From assembly GCA_949358305.1 (NCBI GenBank), contig OX442316.1:1550001-1614000 (forward strand): DNA of 64,000 nt, in the 5' to 3' direction. Under the pieces are notes generated by a model. That model had not been told where the DNA came from and searched no databases. It was given only the letters and a program-made list of their open reading frames with translations. Below are positions 35,890 to 46,183 of the stretch, piece after piece. A program made the position numbers and the translations under genes. The stretch's first letter is position 1. Each line of letters opens with the position of its first letter. The stretch is from Strigamia acuminata (Eukaryota > Arthropoda > Chilopoda > Geophilomorpha > Linotaeniidae).

Positions 35890-38800
35890 CGTTCAACATC
35901 GAGTTAGGACAAGGCAGTTCGAAGGTCACAGGCAAAGGTGACGTTCCGGTCAAGTCGCTCATCGATGGCTGCGAATGCACCGTAATGCTACGCGACGTCT
36001 TATTCGCACCTGACTTCGGCGCCAACTTAATCTCGGTTTCTCGGATTGATAAATGCGGACATCACATCCACATTCACAACTCGGAATTGCATACGTATGA
36101 AACGGACATCAAACTAAGTGTTCTTCGGGCGAAACAGAAGTCTGGACTTTATTTCGTGGATGGGCTTATCTCGCCATTCGCCGCTCCGACTAATGTTTCG
36201 AGTTCTCCACCCGTTTCATCGTTGCCTCCGACTCCGACACCGACCACTCTAGTGACGAAGGAAGAGGACTTTCCCGCATTGCCCAAGTCTTCCAACAAGG
36301 CTAAGACGAAGTCGGCTGACAATATGACCGATTTCCGCTTGCCCGTCTCCTCCAACACCTTACTGGTCCCTTCACTTTTTCCTACCAGTCCTGCTCCCAT
36401 TCCCGGATCCCAACCTCAACAGATCCGGATGTATTCCAATGCCCTCACCTCTCCTCTTCCCGTTGCCAAGTCAAACGCAACATCACCTCCTCCTGTTGCT
36501 AAGTCAAATGCAACATCACCTCCTAAACCGGTTACTACGTCGGTCAACGTCGCGGATGCCACGGGATTGTGGCACAGCAGACTGGGTCACCTGCACACCA
36601 AAGCCATGCGGACTTTGGCTGCTAACTCCCAGGTTTACGGACTTGATCCAGCTGCTGTTCGACAGGAACTTTCATGCAACACGTGCCGTGTCGCCAAGTC
36701 TACGCGTGCTTCGCATAAGCCGATTTCCGCGCCTTCGACCACGAAACCGCTTGAATTGCTTCACATGGACGTCTGGGGCCCGTCGAGACTGCCTTCCATT
36801 GGTGGCGCTAATTTCGCCTTCACCATTATCGACGACGCCACCAGGTATGCCTGGCTTTTCCCGATTGCCCGTAAATCCGATGTTTTCGCTACGTTCAAAG
36901 ACTTTGTTTCCCGTGTTGAACGTATAGCCGATTGCCGGATCAAAACGATTCGTACCGACCGTGGAGGAGAATTCATTTCAAGGGATTTTGACCGTTATCT
37001 CGCCGACAAGGGTATTGTTGCGCAACGGACCAACCCCGCGAGCCCACAGATGAATGGAGTCGCCGAACGCCTGAACCGGACGATGGGCGATTATCTCCGC
37101 TCCGTTAGATCCGAAACCGGATTTCCGCATACGCTTTGGGCCGAACTTGCTGTGACATTCGTGTACATCAAGAACCGAAGTCCACATTCGAAGCTCAACG
37201 ACGAAATCCCGTACATTTTGTGGCGCCAGCGAGCTCTCTCCGTCAGACATTTTCGTAAAATCGGTTCCAAGTGCTGGGTGCACTTCACCGCACCTGGACG
37301 CAATAAACTGGACCCTCGAGCTTGGGAGGGATTTCTCGTCGGCTACGCGTCTGGAACTCGAGGATATCGTGTTTTGAATCCGGCTACGAACACTGTCACC
37401 GAAACTGTTCACGTCCAAATCGATGAACGGCAGAACTTTAAACGCTCGCCCTTTTATGTTCCGGATCCGGATGACAATGCTCCACCCATGGAGGAGCCTG
37501 CTCGTGGCCACACCCCGTCGCGTGTCACTTTTCATGATAATTTCCCAACTCAACCTTGGCCTCGACGACGTCGCGATTCGGATAACGATTCTTCCGCCGG
37601 CAGTAGTGACGATGATGGAATTATCAGTCGTGCTCAGTCTGTCGCTTCGACCGCTCCGTCTTTCGCTTCATTTGCCCCGTCCGCCGCTGCAAGCGTGCCT
37701 CTGGATGGTGAGGCTATTCCTGATGGCTCCGTGACCGCTGCCGATGACTCCGTTACTGCAGCGACCGTTGCAGGACATGGCCAATTTTCTCCAACCATAC
37801 GTTCCACGCGTTTACCCCAGCTGCGACGTTCGATCTCTTACCCAACTCTTCCATGTCTTGACGATACCACGGCGATGTCTGTACAGGGTTCTGACTTTGA
37901 CGACGACCTTCTTGACGAAGCGGCCGCCTTGCCTATTCCCGCTCCGGGTACGCCTAATTTGGCCCCTTTACGTGCTCTTCATTGCCCTTGGAGTTTTATT
38001 GGCGGCGTTTCGCCCTTCAGCGGATGGAGGAGAGAGGAACATCTCCGGAAAGATCAAATCCCGGGAAAGATCAAGGTCGACGTTTATTATTATCCGGAAC
38101 ACGGTGTCCGCTTGCGGTCGCAGAACGATATCGCCGCTTATTGTTTCGCACATCGGCTACCGTATGACGAGTCTATTTTCTTTTTTGGCAATTTGGAACA
38201 CCACATGCCCTATGTTCCACCATCGCCTCATCGTGTCTTCATGTGTTTTCGGGAACCGGCCACATATGCCGAAGCAGTTAAATTGCCCGAAGCACCGAAA
38301 TGGACCGAAGCAATCGACGAGGAGCTTTCTACTTTCAAGAAGCGCGAGGTTTACAAAGAGGTTCCGCGTCCACCGGATAAGACAGTCCTAGGTTGCAAGT
38401 GGATTTTCAAGTTAAAATCGGACGCCACCGGGACAATTCATCGATACCGTGCCCGACTTGTCGCACAAGGTTTCCGCCAAACAATGGGCGTTGATTTCGA
38501 TGAAGTTTTTAGCCCGGTAGTTAACTTCGTGCTCATCCGATTCTTCTTCTGTCTTCTAGTCGTCTTGTTGGGATGGAGGGATACTCATCTCGACGTAAAA
38601 TGTGCCTACCTTTACGGCGACCTCGACCACGAAATCTACATGCGGATTCCCGCCGGTGCCACATGCTCCTCGCCCGACAACGTCTGGTTGTTGACCAAGT
38701 CGCTTTACGGTCTTCATCAGTCGGGGCGCATGTGGTACCAAAAGCTCGACGAGACATTAACCGGACTCGGATTCCAGAAATTTCCGGCTTGTAATTGCGT

Positions 38801-39813
38801 TTACGCATTTGGACATTCGGCCATCATGTTAGTTTACGTTGACGACATCGTTTTATTTTACGCGTCGGAGAACATCCGAGACCGTATTCTTGCATTGATC
38901 ACGAGCAAGTTCGAAATCGTCAACCTCGGCCCGATAACCAAGTTGCTCGGAGTGGAATTCGAGCGTCGTGACGGGAAAGTCTTCATGACTCAACGCAATT
39001 ACATCGATAAACTCCTCAAAAAGTTTAATGTTTCGTCCGATGCACTCATTAAAGTGCCTGTTACACCGGGAACCACGCTCGTGAAAGGCTCGTTGGACAA
39101 TCTCCCGGATTTCCCGTATCGGTCGCTCATCGGATCGTTACTTTTTCTCGCTTCTCGCACTCGTCCCGACATCTTATACTCGGTCATCGCTCTCTCGCAG
39201 TACAACAACTGCTACGACCAAAGCCACATTAAGTGTTTGCTTCAAGTTCTTCGATATGTGGCCAATACGAGTGATTATTCCATCGAACTTTCGAAATGCG
39301 ATTCGAGTCAACTGTGGGGTTGCACAGACGCCTCTTGGGCCTCCGACATTGCTACATCGAGATCATTCGGCGGATACATTGTCTACATCGGAAGTGTGCC
39401 CATTGGCTGGAGCTGCAAGAAACAGACCAGCGTTGCCTGCTCCACTATGGAAGCCGAATTTGTGGCATTAGTCGAAATCGTCAAAGAATTATACTGGTTG
39501 GACAGTATTTATCAAGTATTTCCGCCTTTACGTCGATTATCGAAACCGATCATATTTTCCGATGCCCTCGCCTCGATTCAGTTCACGAACAACGACATCG
39601 AGAACTCGAAAACGAAACATATTCGAGTAAAATTTCACTGGCTTCGTGAGTGGCATATTGCCGGATGTTTCGAACTCCGCAAGATTCCGGGTGAGATAAA
39701 TGTATCCGACATTTTCACCAAGTGGCTCAGTTCAGAGCGCCTCCGGAATTTATTATCACGCATTTTCGTCTCGAAGTAGCTTTTTCGATCATTCAACACC
39801 GACATTTTACATC

Positions 39814-39824
39814 GAAGGAGGGAA
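39814..39824 (+). other. Polypurine tract of copia element 1
   Basis: GAAGGAGGGAA just before the 3' LTR is the expected start site for plus-strand DNA synthesis. Confidence 0.8.
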
Positions 39825-39825
39825 T

Positions 39826-40378
39826 TGTTGGACTTTGGAACCGCTTTTCACCTAATTAAATCGTTTTTCGATGTGAAATGACTTTGAAATGTTTATTTTA
39901 TTATCCATCGGTTATCTTTTCTTATTCGGGGTAATTTAGTATTGTTTCTTATGTTTTTCCTTAGTTTCTATGTAAAGGGAATGCATGATGCCTTTTAGAT
40001 GTGTCTTATCCATCTGGCATCATGCATCCTCTATTCTGTGTGTATTTCTACTTATTGTTTCTATTTTCGGCCACCAGATGTCTCTGGCAGATTGCAAATG
40101 GCCGCGCACACAGCCAGTGTGTTTCTCTATGTTTTCCAATGGTTTTTGGATCAATTATGTAAGTTTTCTCGAATTAAAGTGTATTTTGTTAATTATCAGT
40201 ATTAGTTTATGTGCCACACGTCGTTATAAGTGTGGCACACGCGTTTTCTGGCCCAATACAGACCCGAACTCGCGTTTACGCATCACGGCAATTTTTCCAG
40301 CTCATGCATTGCCGTGAGCACGTTATTTTCACGCTTCCAGCACGATTTATCGTGCATTTATTGCGCCACAGTGCTACA
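39826..40378 (+). repeat. 3' LTR of copia element 1
   Basis: 553 bp, TGTTGGACTTTGG...CAGTGCTACA, followed by the target duplication ATTAC (40379-40383). Confidence 0.97.
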
Positions 40379-40383
40379 ATTAC

Positions 40384-41041
40384 GTGGTTTTATGTCCTTA
40401 AGGGATCTAACTCATGTAATGTGCTTTGGAAAAGACTGACTCAGGTTTTATGTTTCAAATGCAAATTATGGTTTATTCTTAGCCGGACAATTCTAGAAGG
40501 AATTGTCTGCTATTAAATGTTATCAAATGTTAAATCAAATCCAGTCAGACAGTGTGAGCTGTCTGGAGTTATATTAGATGTCTTTACATTTGTTCTTAAC
40601 TAAATCAAATCAAATCAAAGAATAGAAAATTATACCTAAGCAAATAAATAAATGATTAACAATGTGTGACCAGTAGATAAATTATACAAGTCTGAAGAAG
40701 CACCATCAGTCAGCCATCAGCTGGCTGACATCAGGTCCTATGGTTATCAGGAGAGAGAGCTCCTATTACCCCCTATTTCCTAATTCTTTAACCCGATGGC
40801 GAGGTGATGACAGAGTTGGCCACCAACGCCATCTATAAGTGATTTTTTAATTTATTTAATTTAATTAATTTAATTAACGAATTATAAGCCAAATCGAGCG
40901 CTACGGATCGGCCGCTTATCGGAACGGTCCGTACGCGTAACAATATCCACTGCTACAATGGCAAAAGACAAACAAGTGACAACCAAGCCAATTTTCATGG
41001 TAGAAATGACCAAACTGGATTTTTATTGCCTCAGACAATTG
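40384..41041. other. Intergenic DNA right of the copia nest
   Basis: No gene was found. A short hairpin (GACAATTC...GAATTGTC) lies at 40487-40508 and there are A/T runs at 40840-40880. CGGAACGGTCCGTACGCGTAAC near 40918 resembles the inverse of a stretch near 41630-41650 and could be an end of the transposase relic between them. Confidence 0.35.
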
Positions 41042-41563
41042 TTATTGTCTTAAAAATCCTGCTGAAATCTGAGTATTAGTACATACAGTATAATAACTAC
41101 TAACTACCTGTTGGTGCAACTTATCCGGTTCCTTCTGGGCAACAGTAGTCTTTTTTCGTACGGATAAACCATGGCGCTTCATGAACCCGTAAACCCACTC
41201 ATTACTGGCTATAAACTCGTCGTTAACTGAATTATTTCCCGACATATTCTGAAACACTTCCTTCGCTTTTATTCGAATTTGTTTTTGCGAAGTTCGTAGA
41301 CCTTTTCTCCGTTGTTCAACAATCCATTCGAATACATCTGATTCCATCGATTTCGAAATCGGTTTTTTTCCGGCTTCAGTCATTCGTTTTTTAATAATCT
41401 TCGTCGTATTGTTGGATTTCTTGGCTATTGCTGCTTGCAAATCCGGCTGTTGTTTTTTCCATTCTCGAATTCGTTTCGGGTCCACGCGAAATTTTCGTAC
41501 CGAACTGCACGCAGTTTAAATTCGAAGTCATAGGAAAGTTTTTTTTTTAATTGGAGCCATCAT
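41042..41563 (-). pseudogene. Pogo/Tigger-like transposase relic (N-terminal DNA-binding part)
   Basis: The longest open part (41485-41042) contains a CENP-B/Tc5-type helix-turn-helix region: RKFRVDPKRIREWKKQQPDL, VFEWIVEQRRKGLRTSQKQI and ASNEWVYGFMKRHGLSVRKK. Pogo-family transposases open with this domain. The natural start seems to be ATG 41560 (MAPIKKKTF). It is separated from the open part by a homopolymer A-run and a second shift: YDFEFKLRAV lies in another frame. The frame is also lost after KLHQQ (41107), and the DDE catalytic region was not found. This makes it a broken element rather than a host gene. Such a protein could have mobilised the TA-flanked MITEs in the window, but that is inference. 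Confidence 0.75.
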
Positions 41564-42330
41564 GGAAACAATGTAGCAACTGAACAGTGAAGGCTACTTA
41601 AATACTTCACTGACCGGGAATAGTATCGTACGTAACGTGTACGGCACTTCCGAAACGTTATAGACACGTAAGTGGCCATTTCCGCATTTCCCTGGCGGCA
41701 ATTTGAAACCCGGCGTTAATACAAGACCGGCGTCTATAAACTACTTTGTGTACGCCTGCCAGGCATTAAAACGGGCCCGGCGTTTGAATGAAGCTGGGCG
41801 TTTAAATGAGGCAGTACGGTAATAAGAATAATAAGAATAAATGATTTTACGGAAGAGTTGCCACGATAAATGTTTTGACACCAAGGAAGAACGGGGAGTG
41901 AAGATTGGAAGGAGTGAACAATTTTGCAAAGTGAATATTCACAGATCTGATGAGATCAAAAATTAATTTATTTTGATCAAAAAAGTCGTTTGTCATTTCT
42001 GATTCATTAGATCGCCCAACACTTTTTAAATCTGTGAATATTCTTCTTGCAAAATTACATTTTTAACATAGAGTCTAATGTTTAAGGGGCCCACTTGCCA
42101 TTGGATCTATCTGAAAAATATATAAAATTGAATAGTTGGACCAAAAATTTTATTTATTTATTTCAGTTACATTGAAGAGTCTATATTGCATCAATACAGT
42201 ATCATATCCACATAATTGTTCTGCTTGGGGAGTGAACTGGCTTTTGTACTAGTAATTTGTTTTTTTTTTACATTTATTTTAACATTTTCGTACATATCAT
42301 AGTGTGCACAGCGAGAGCAAAGAAGCAGAA
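41564..42330. other. Intergenic DNA with possible MITE fragment
   Basis: No gene. 41640-41830 contains GACGCCGG / CCCGGCG / GGGCGTTTAAATGA-like motifs in inverted arrangement, ending in AGTACGGTAATAAG. This pattern suggests a miniature element related to the ACCGTATT-ended one at 25868. The rest is AT-rich and featureless. Confidence 0.35.
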
Positions 42331-44504
42331 TTAGCGTAAAATAGCATTTATTTTTTGATGTGTTGATTCCAAGACGATTGAATAAGAATAATCAAGGATC
42401 ACGTCATCATCCTTGGTGAATGTGAAGTGTTGCAAAAGAGATGTCAGAAACAGAAATAATTGCATTCGAGCCAATGCTTCGCCAGGGCATTGCCGCTTAC
42501 CTAAAGATCAACGCATCATGCTCAATTACACTGGATAAATCCTTTTTTTACCAATTGAAAAAAGAATCAATTCTTCAACATGCTTTATCTTATTGTCTTC
42601 TGTGAGAAAACGTTCTGGTTTAAAACATTCGGGTTCAGGATATATTTCTGGATTTCTATGTACAGCTGTACTGTTGTGTGTTTTGGAATGAAGTAACCTT
42701 CCAGTGTTGTATCTTCGGTTGTACTGAAAGGAAAAGTATAAAGCTATAAACTCAGATGGTTTTATTTGGAGAAAAAATTTTTTTTATTAACTCACTAATG
42801 TGGAATTGTCATAGGTGAAATTGAAGCAATTCTGCTAATTTCCATTAGGGTGGCTTCAGTGTAAGGCATAAGTTTTTGATCAGACATTGATGGAGGCCTT
42901 TCTCTTCCTATTACACTGTCAATCTCTTGTTGCACTTTTGTTTGTACCTCCGGATATTTGATTAAATACAGAAGACCCCATCCTAATGTTGTACTTGATG
43001 TATCCGTTCCACCAACAAACAACTCAACCAGAACTTGTGATAATTTTTTAACTGAAAATTAAACAATTAGAAATGCTTCGCTTTTTTTAATTCTCTCTGT
43101 GGTGCATTTGAAAATGAAAATGCCTACAAGTGTAAGTTGGATTTGACTTTTTAGCGTCAGTTGTCCAAGCTTCTATAAAATTTTCTTTGTCGCTTCCATT
43201 TTCTTTATGGGTTTCACAATATTCAGTCACTTGGTACAACAGATGCTTGTAGAAACAGTCACTTATTGGTCTGTTAGAAAAAATAATTTTATTGATGGAA
43301 GCAGCAATATAAAAAATTATTGTTATTGCTAGTGAATTTAATTAGACAGGGTGTGAAATTCCAAACAATTTGATGAGAAATTGTGGCAGAAATCGAGCCT
43401 ACTGGTCAAGTCCAACAGATGCAATTAATCTATCAGATATCTCTACACATGCTGAAAATTCTTGTCGGTGTATTCTAATCGTTTTCCAAATATGATTACA
43501 AATATTGTATTGGTCACACCCTCTTTAAGCAATTTGTGTAAGTCTGTTGGTTTTCCTTTAAATTTTTTTATTTCTTCAATTACACAATCAATTTCATCCT
43601 AAAAGTAGATGTACGTATATTATATTCCAGAATTTCGTTTACACGAAATGATTTACAATTGACCTGAATTTTGAGTTCTATTTTTGCTTTACCCATTCCA
43701 AGGTTGCGTAGCGTGGACATGATATAACGGCGTAATTCTCTACGTGCTGTACCTCTGTAAAACAAATATTAGATCCATGGAGACTTACTGTACATACTAC
43801 ACTTTTTTAAGCAACAAGACAATTATTGAATACAAAAACAATACAAAAGCAATACCAAAACAATACAAAAGCAATACCAAAACAATACAAAAGCAATACC
43901 AAAACAATACAAAAGCAATACCAAAACGATAATATAAAAACATTTCATTCAGTACATGTGCCGCCAACACCATATCGCCAACACATTTGAATGCTACAAT
44001 GCTTCGACCTTTTTCCTTGGATTGTTTAGCACTGCCAGGTTAGCACCAGTGCCGCTCAATTGGCGCTTTTGTTCAAAGTTCTAATTTACAAGCAGTCTGT
44101 AATCAGTTTAATGCGAAAACTGAAAAAAATCCCAGTAAACAAATTCAATTGGTGTTCAAATTGGTCAACAAAAGTTTGCTCAAAGTCATATTTCTATTTT
44201 TTCACTCATTTTTAGGTAAAAATGTGAAATGTAATGAATTAATATACACATTGTATTTAATGCAAAATAATTTTGAAATTACTCACGTAAACAAGTCTCC
44301 ATATTTCTCTTTTAATTGGGTGAGGGTGAGATGAGGTTTAAGCCCTAAAAAGGGCAGATAGCCCAAAATTGCAAGTCCAATGGGTCCAGGTGGTAGTTTT
44401 TTTGGCCTCTTCAAATATACAGTAACAGTCCACAAAATTGTAGCTACCAACACAAGACCAATAGTGTTAACCGAAGGATCATTCCACGTCATGGTGCCAG
44501 TCAT
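42331..44504 (-). pseudogene. Clan-2 cytochrome P450 (probable pseudogene)
   Basis: Recognised pieces on the minus strand: 44504-44287 (membrane anchor, then KKLPPGPIGLAILGYLPFLG), 43754-43664 (RELRRYIMSTLRNLGMGKAK), 43598 to about 43350, 43270-43148, 43051-42796 (I-helix GGTDTSSTT and the EISR of the ExxR motif), 42723-42552 (PERF region), 42500-42331 (haem loop [19 protein letters not shown]). This is the order of a CYP2-like monooxygenase. Faults: no exon for the region between residue 72 and the C-helix was found; a +1 shift plus a TAG lie near 43430-43390; a one-base shift lies near 42665-42680, so HTTV and NPEIYPEPECFKPERF are in different frames. The Cys of the haem loop is kept. Assembly errors could mimic one indel, but a missing exon with several faults makes a pseudogene likely. 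The family name beyond clan 2 is not assigned. Confidence 0.85.
43828..43935. repeat. 22-bp minisatellite in P450 intron
   Basis: About four to five near-perfect copies of CAAAACAATACAAAAGCAAT followed by AC. Confidence 0.85.
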
Positions 44505-44610
44505 GGAGCTCAAATTAAAAATGATTTTGCACGTGAATGCCGCAGATTAAAATCCCTTTATTTATACAGACTGAAACTGTAAAGGACAAATTGATAAAAT
44601 ACTTTATCAG
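44505..44610. other. Short upstream region of the P450 pseudogene
   Basis: About 100 bp between the P450 start and the hAT-like element. The TTTATCAG target duplication is at 44603-44610. Confidence 0.5.
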
Positions 44611-45689
44611 TAAGCTTGTTAATCCGATCCGACCCATCCGCCAATCCGCGGATCGGATCGGATCGGATCGGATGCGGATCGTATCGAAATATCCGGCCGC
44701 CATTTTTTTGCGGATCGGTTCGGCGGTCCATCCGCACGGTCAATCCGCGGATGAGAATCCGCTGATCCGCGGATTGATCCGAGCCATCTGCACGTGCGAC
44801 GTTTTCTTCGTTTTTTGATTAAAAACGAAGAAAGCGTTGATTCGTGAAGAAAACGTCGGACGTTTTCTTAGTTTTTTGATTAAAAACGAAGAAAGCGTTT
44901 TCACCAAATTTGCAGATTCACCAAATTTGCCCCGAATTCAATAGTTTTGAATTCGGGGCAAATTTGGTGAATCTGCACGTGGGACAAGATCAAGAATCTT
45001 TTATTTTATAACAATAAATAACAGTATTAGGAATTTAGGATTCCTAATACTGTTATAAAATTCAAAAGGATTTTTATCCATTTCATTTTTTGCAATGAAA
45101 TGAATAAAATTATATTGTTCTTTATTGATTGTTTTAAATCGTATAAGTTTTAATTGTATTTTTTTTTACAATCGTGTGTCGTGTCTCGTGTGTTCGTGTC
45201 GTATCCAAGATTCTTTCTACCCAAATCGCCGCAAACTCGAATGAATGATCGTGATTCGATTCGTGAAGAAAACGTCTCACATTTTCTTGGTTTTAAAAAA
45301 AAAATGTGAGACGTTTTCTTCACGTATCACGAATATTATTCGTGAATCATGATACGTGAAGAAAACATCGCACGTTTTCTTCGTTTTGATTAAAAACGAA
45401 GAAAGCGTTTTCACCAAATTTGCCCCGAATTCAAAACTATTGAATTCGGGGCAAATTTGGTGAATCTGAATTGAATTAAAGTCTGGAAAAAATAAAAGCA
45501 AAAAAAGAATTAAATCCGCAAATCGATCCGACCTATCCGCGGATCGGATCGGATTGGACGAAGATTGATCCGGATTGTGCGGTTCATCCGCACGGATCGG
45601 ATCGGATTGCTTTTTCGGCAATCCGCGAGATTCGGATCGGATGCGGATTACCCGTGGATCCGCACCGATCCGATCCGTTAACAAGCTTA
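44611..45689. mobile_element. hAT-like non-autonomous element, 1,079 bp, with exact 8-bp TSD
   Basis: Inverted ends TAAGCTTGTTAA...TTAACAAGCTTA are bordered by perfect direct repeats TTTATCAG (44603-44610 and 45690-45697). Subterminal DNA is packed with CGGATC / GATCCG motifs. The interior is built from fold-back modules: AAAACGAAGAAAGCG palindromes at 44806-44900 and 45375-45410, and TTTGCCCCGAATTCAA...TTGAATTCGGGGCAAATT at 44920-44965 and 45415-45465. It has no coding capacity. The 8-bp duplication fits the hAT superfamily. A short relative sits at 59980-60047. Confidence 0.85.
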
Positions 45690-45697
45690 TTTATCAG

Positions 45698-46183
45698 TTA
45701 TCTTTTAGCTGCATTCAAAAACTCGTTTTGTGTCTGTATGTGTGACGTCATTCCCATTGAATAACATCAAAGTTTTCATTGCAACTACAAGTTAATAGAT
45801 CAATTTTTCTTAATTTTCAAGACTTAATCTAGTCAATCTACATCTGCACCTTTTATACTGTATTATTCACTGCTTATAAAATTGGGGCTCGAATTATCTA
45901 GCACCCTGGTTGGACTCACAATTTTAGGGCGTGCAATTTTCAAAGCAGGGTAATATGCTACACACAAATCTTTTCCATGTTTTTTTTTACAAACTTCTTT
46001 TATTTCTTTTCATTTTTGTATTCATAACTGCATTTATAAACGCAGAAATATGAGAATGTGAAGATTGTTTTGTTTCATACCCCTCAATATGTTTTGAAGT
46101 GAATTGCTGTCAACCAAATCAGCAAAGCGTCATCTGGGTACTGTATTTTTTCATCCGTATTGAAAGTTTTACTATCCGCACTC
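45698..46183. other. Downstream region of lectin gene B
   Basis: AT-rich, probably 3' UTR and intergenic DNA. I looked for transmembrane or tail exons matching lectin A exons 9 and 10 on the minus strand and found none. Confidence 0.5.

Larger units (their letters stand above)
28085..39779 (+). pseudogene. copia gag-pol of element 1, split by nested element
   Basis: Left part 28085-29107: Gag, zinc knuckle CFNCDQMGHYANKC and the protease start DCGATDH. The frame runs into the LTR of element 2 and stops. Right part: in frame from 35895 to the stop at 39779, holding the rest of protease, the HHCC zinc-binding region and DDE integrase, reverse transcriptase (YVDDIVLF) and RNase H. Apart from the insertion and the CGTTC duplication no other break was seen, so the gene was intact when element 2 arrived. 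A leader of about 700 nt separates the primer site from the first ATG that gives the Gag N-terminus (MQKASEATLG). Confidence 0.95.
26809..40378 (+). mobile_element. Ty1/copia LTR retrotransposon, element 1 (host of a nested copy)
   Basis: Plus-strand element with 553-bp LTRs at 26809-27361 and 39826-40378, bounded by TG...CA and 5-bp duplications ATTAC. A second copy of the same family sits inside at 29108-35889. Without it, element 1 is 6,783 bp, against 6,782 bp for the insert. The two LTRs match each other apart from one base near the 3' end (GAGCTACA in the 5' LTR, GTGCTACA in the 3'), which indicates a recent insertion. The coding region was open until the nested insertion split it. Confidence 0.97.

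Noticed and set aside
44611-45689. Possible gene in the GATCGG-rich region (135-codon frame at 45277-45684)
   Set aside because: The frame lies in subterminal repeats of a palindromic element with an 8-bp duplication; no protein similarity.
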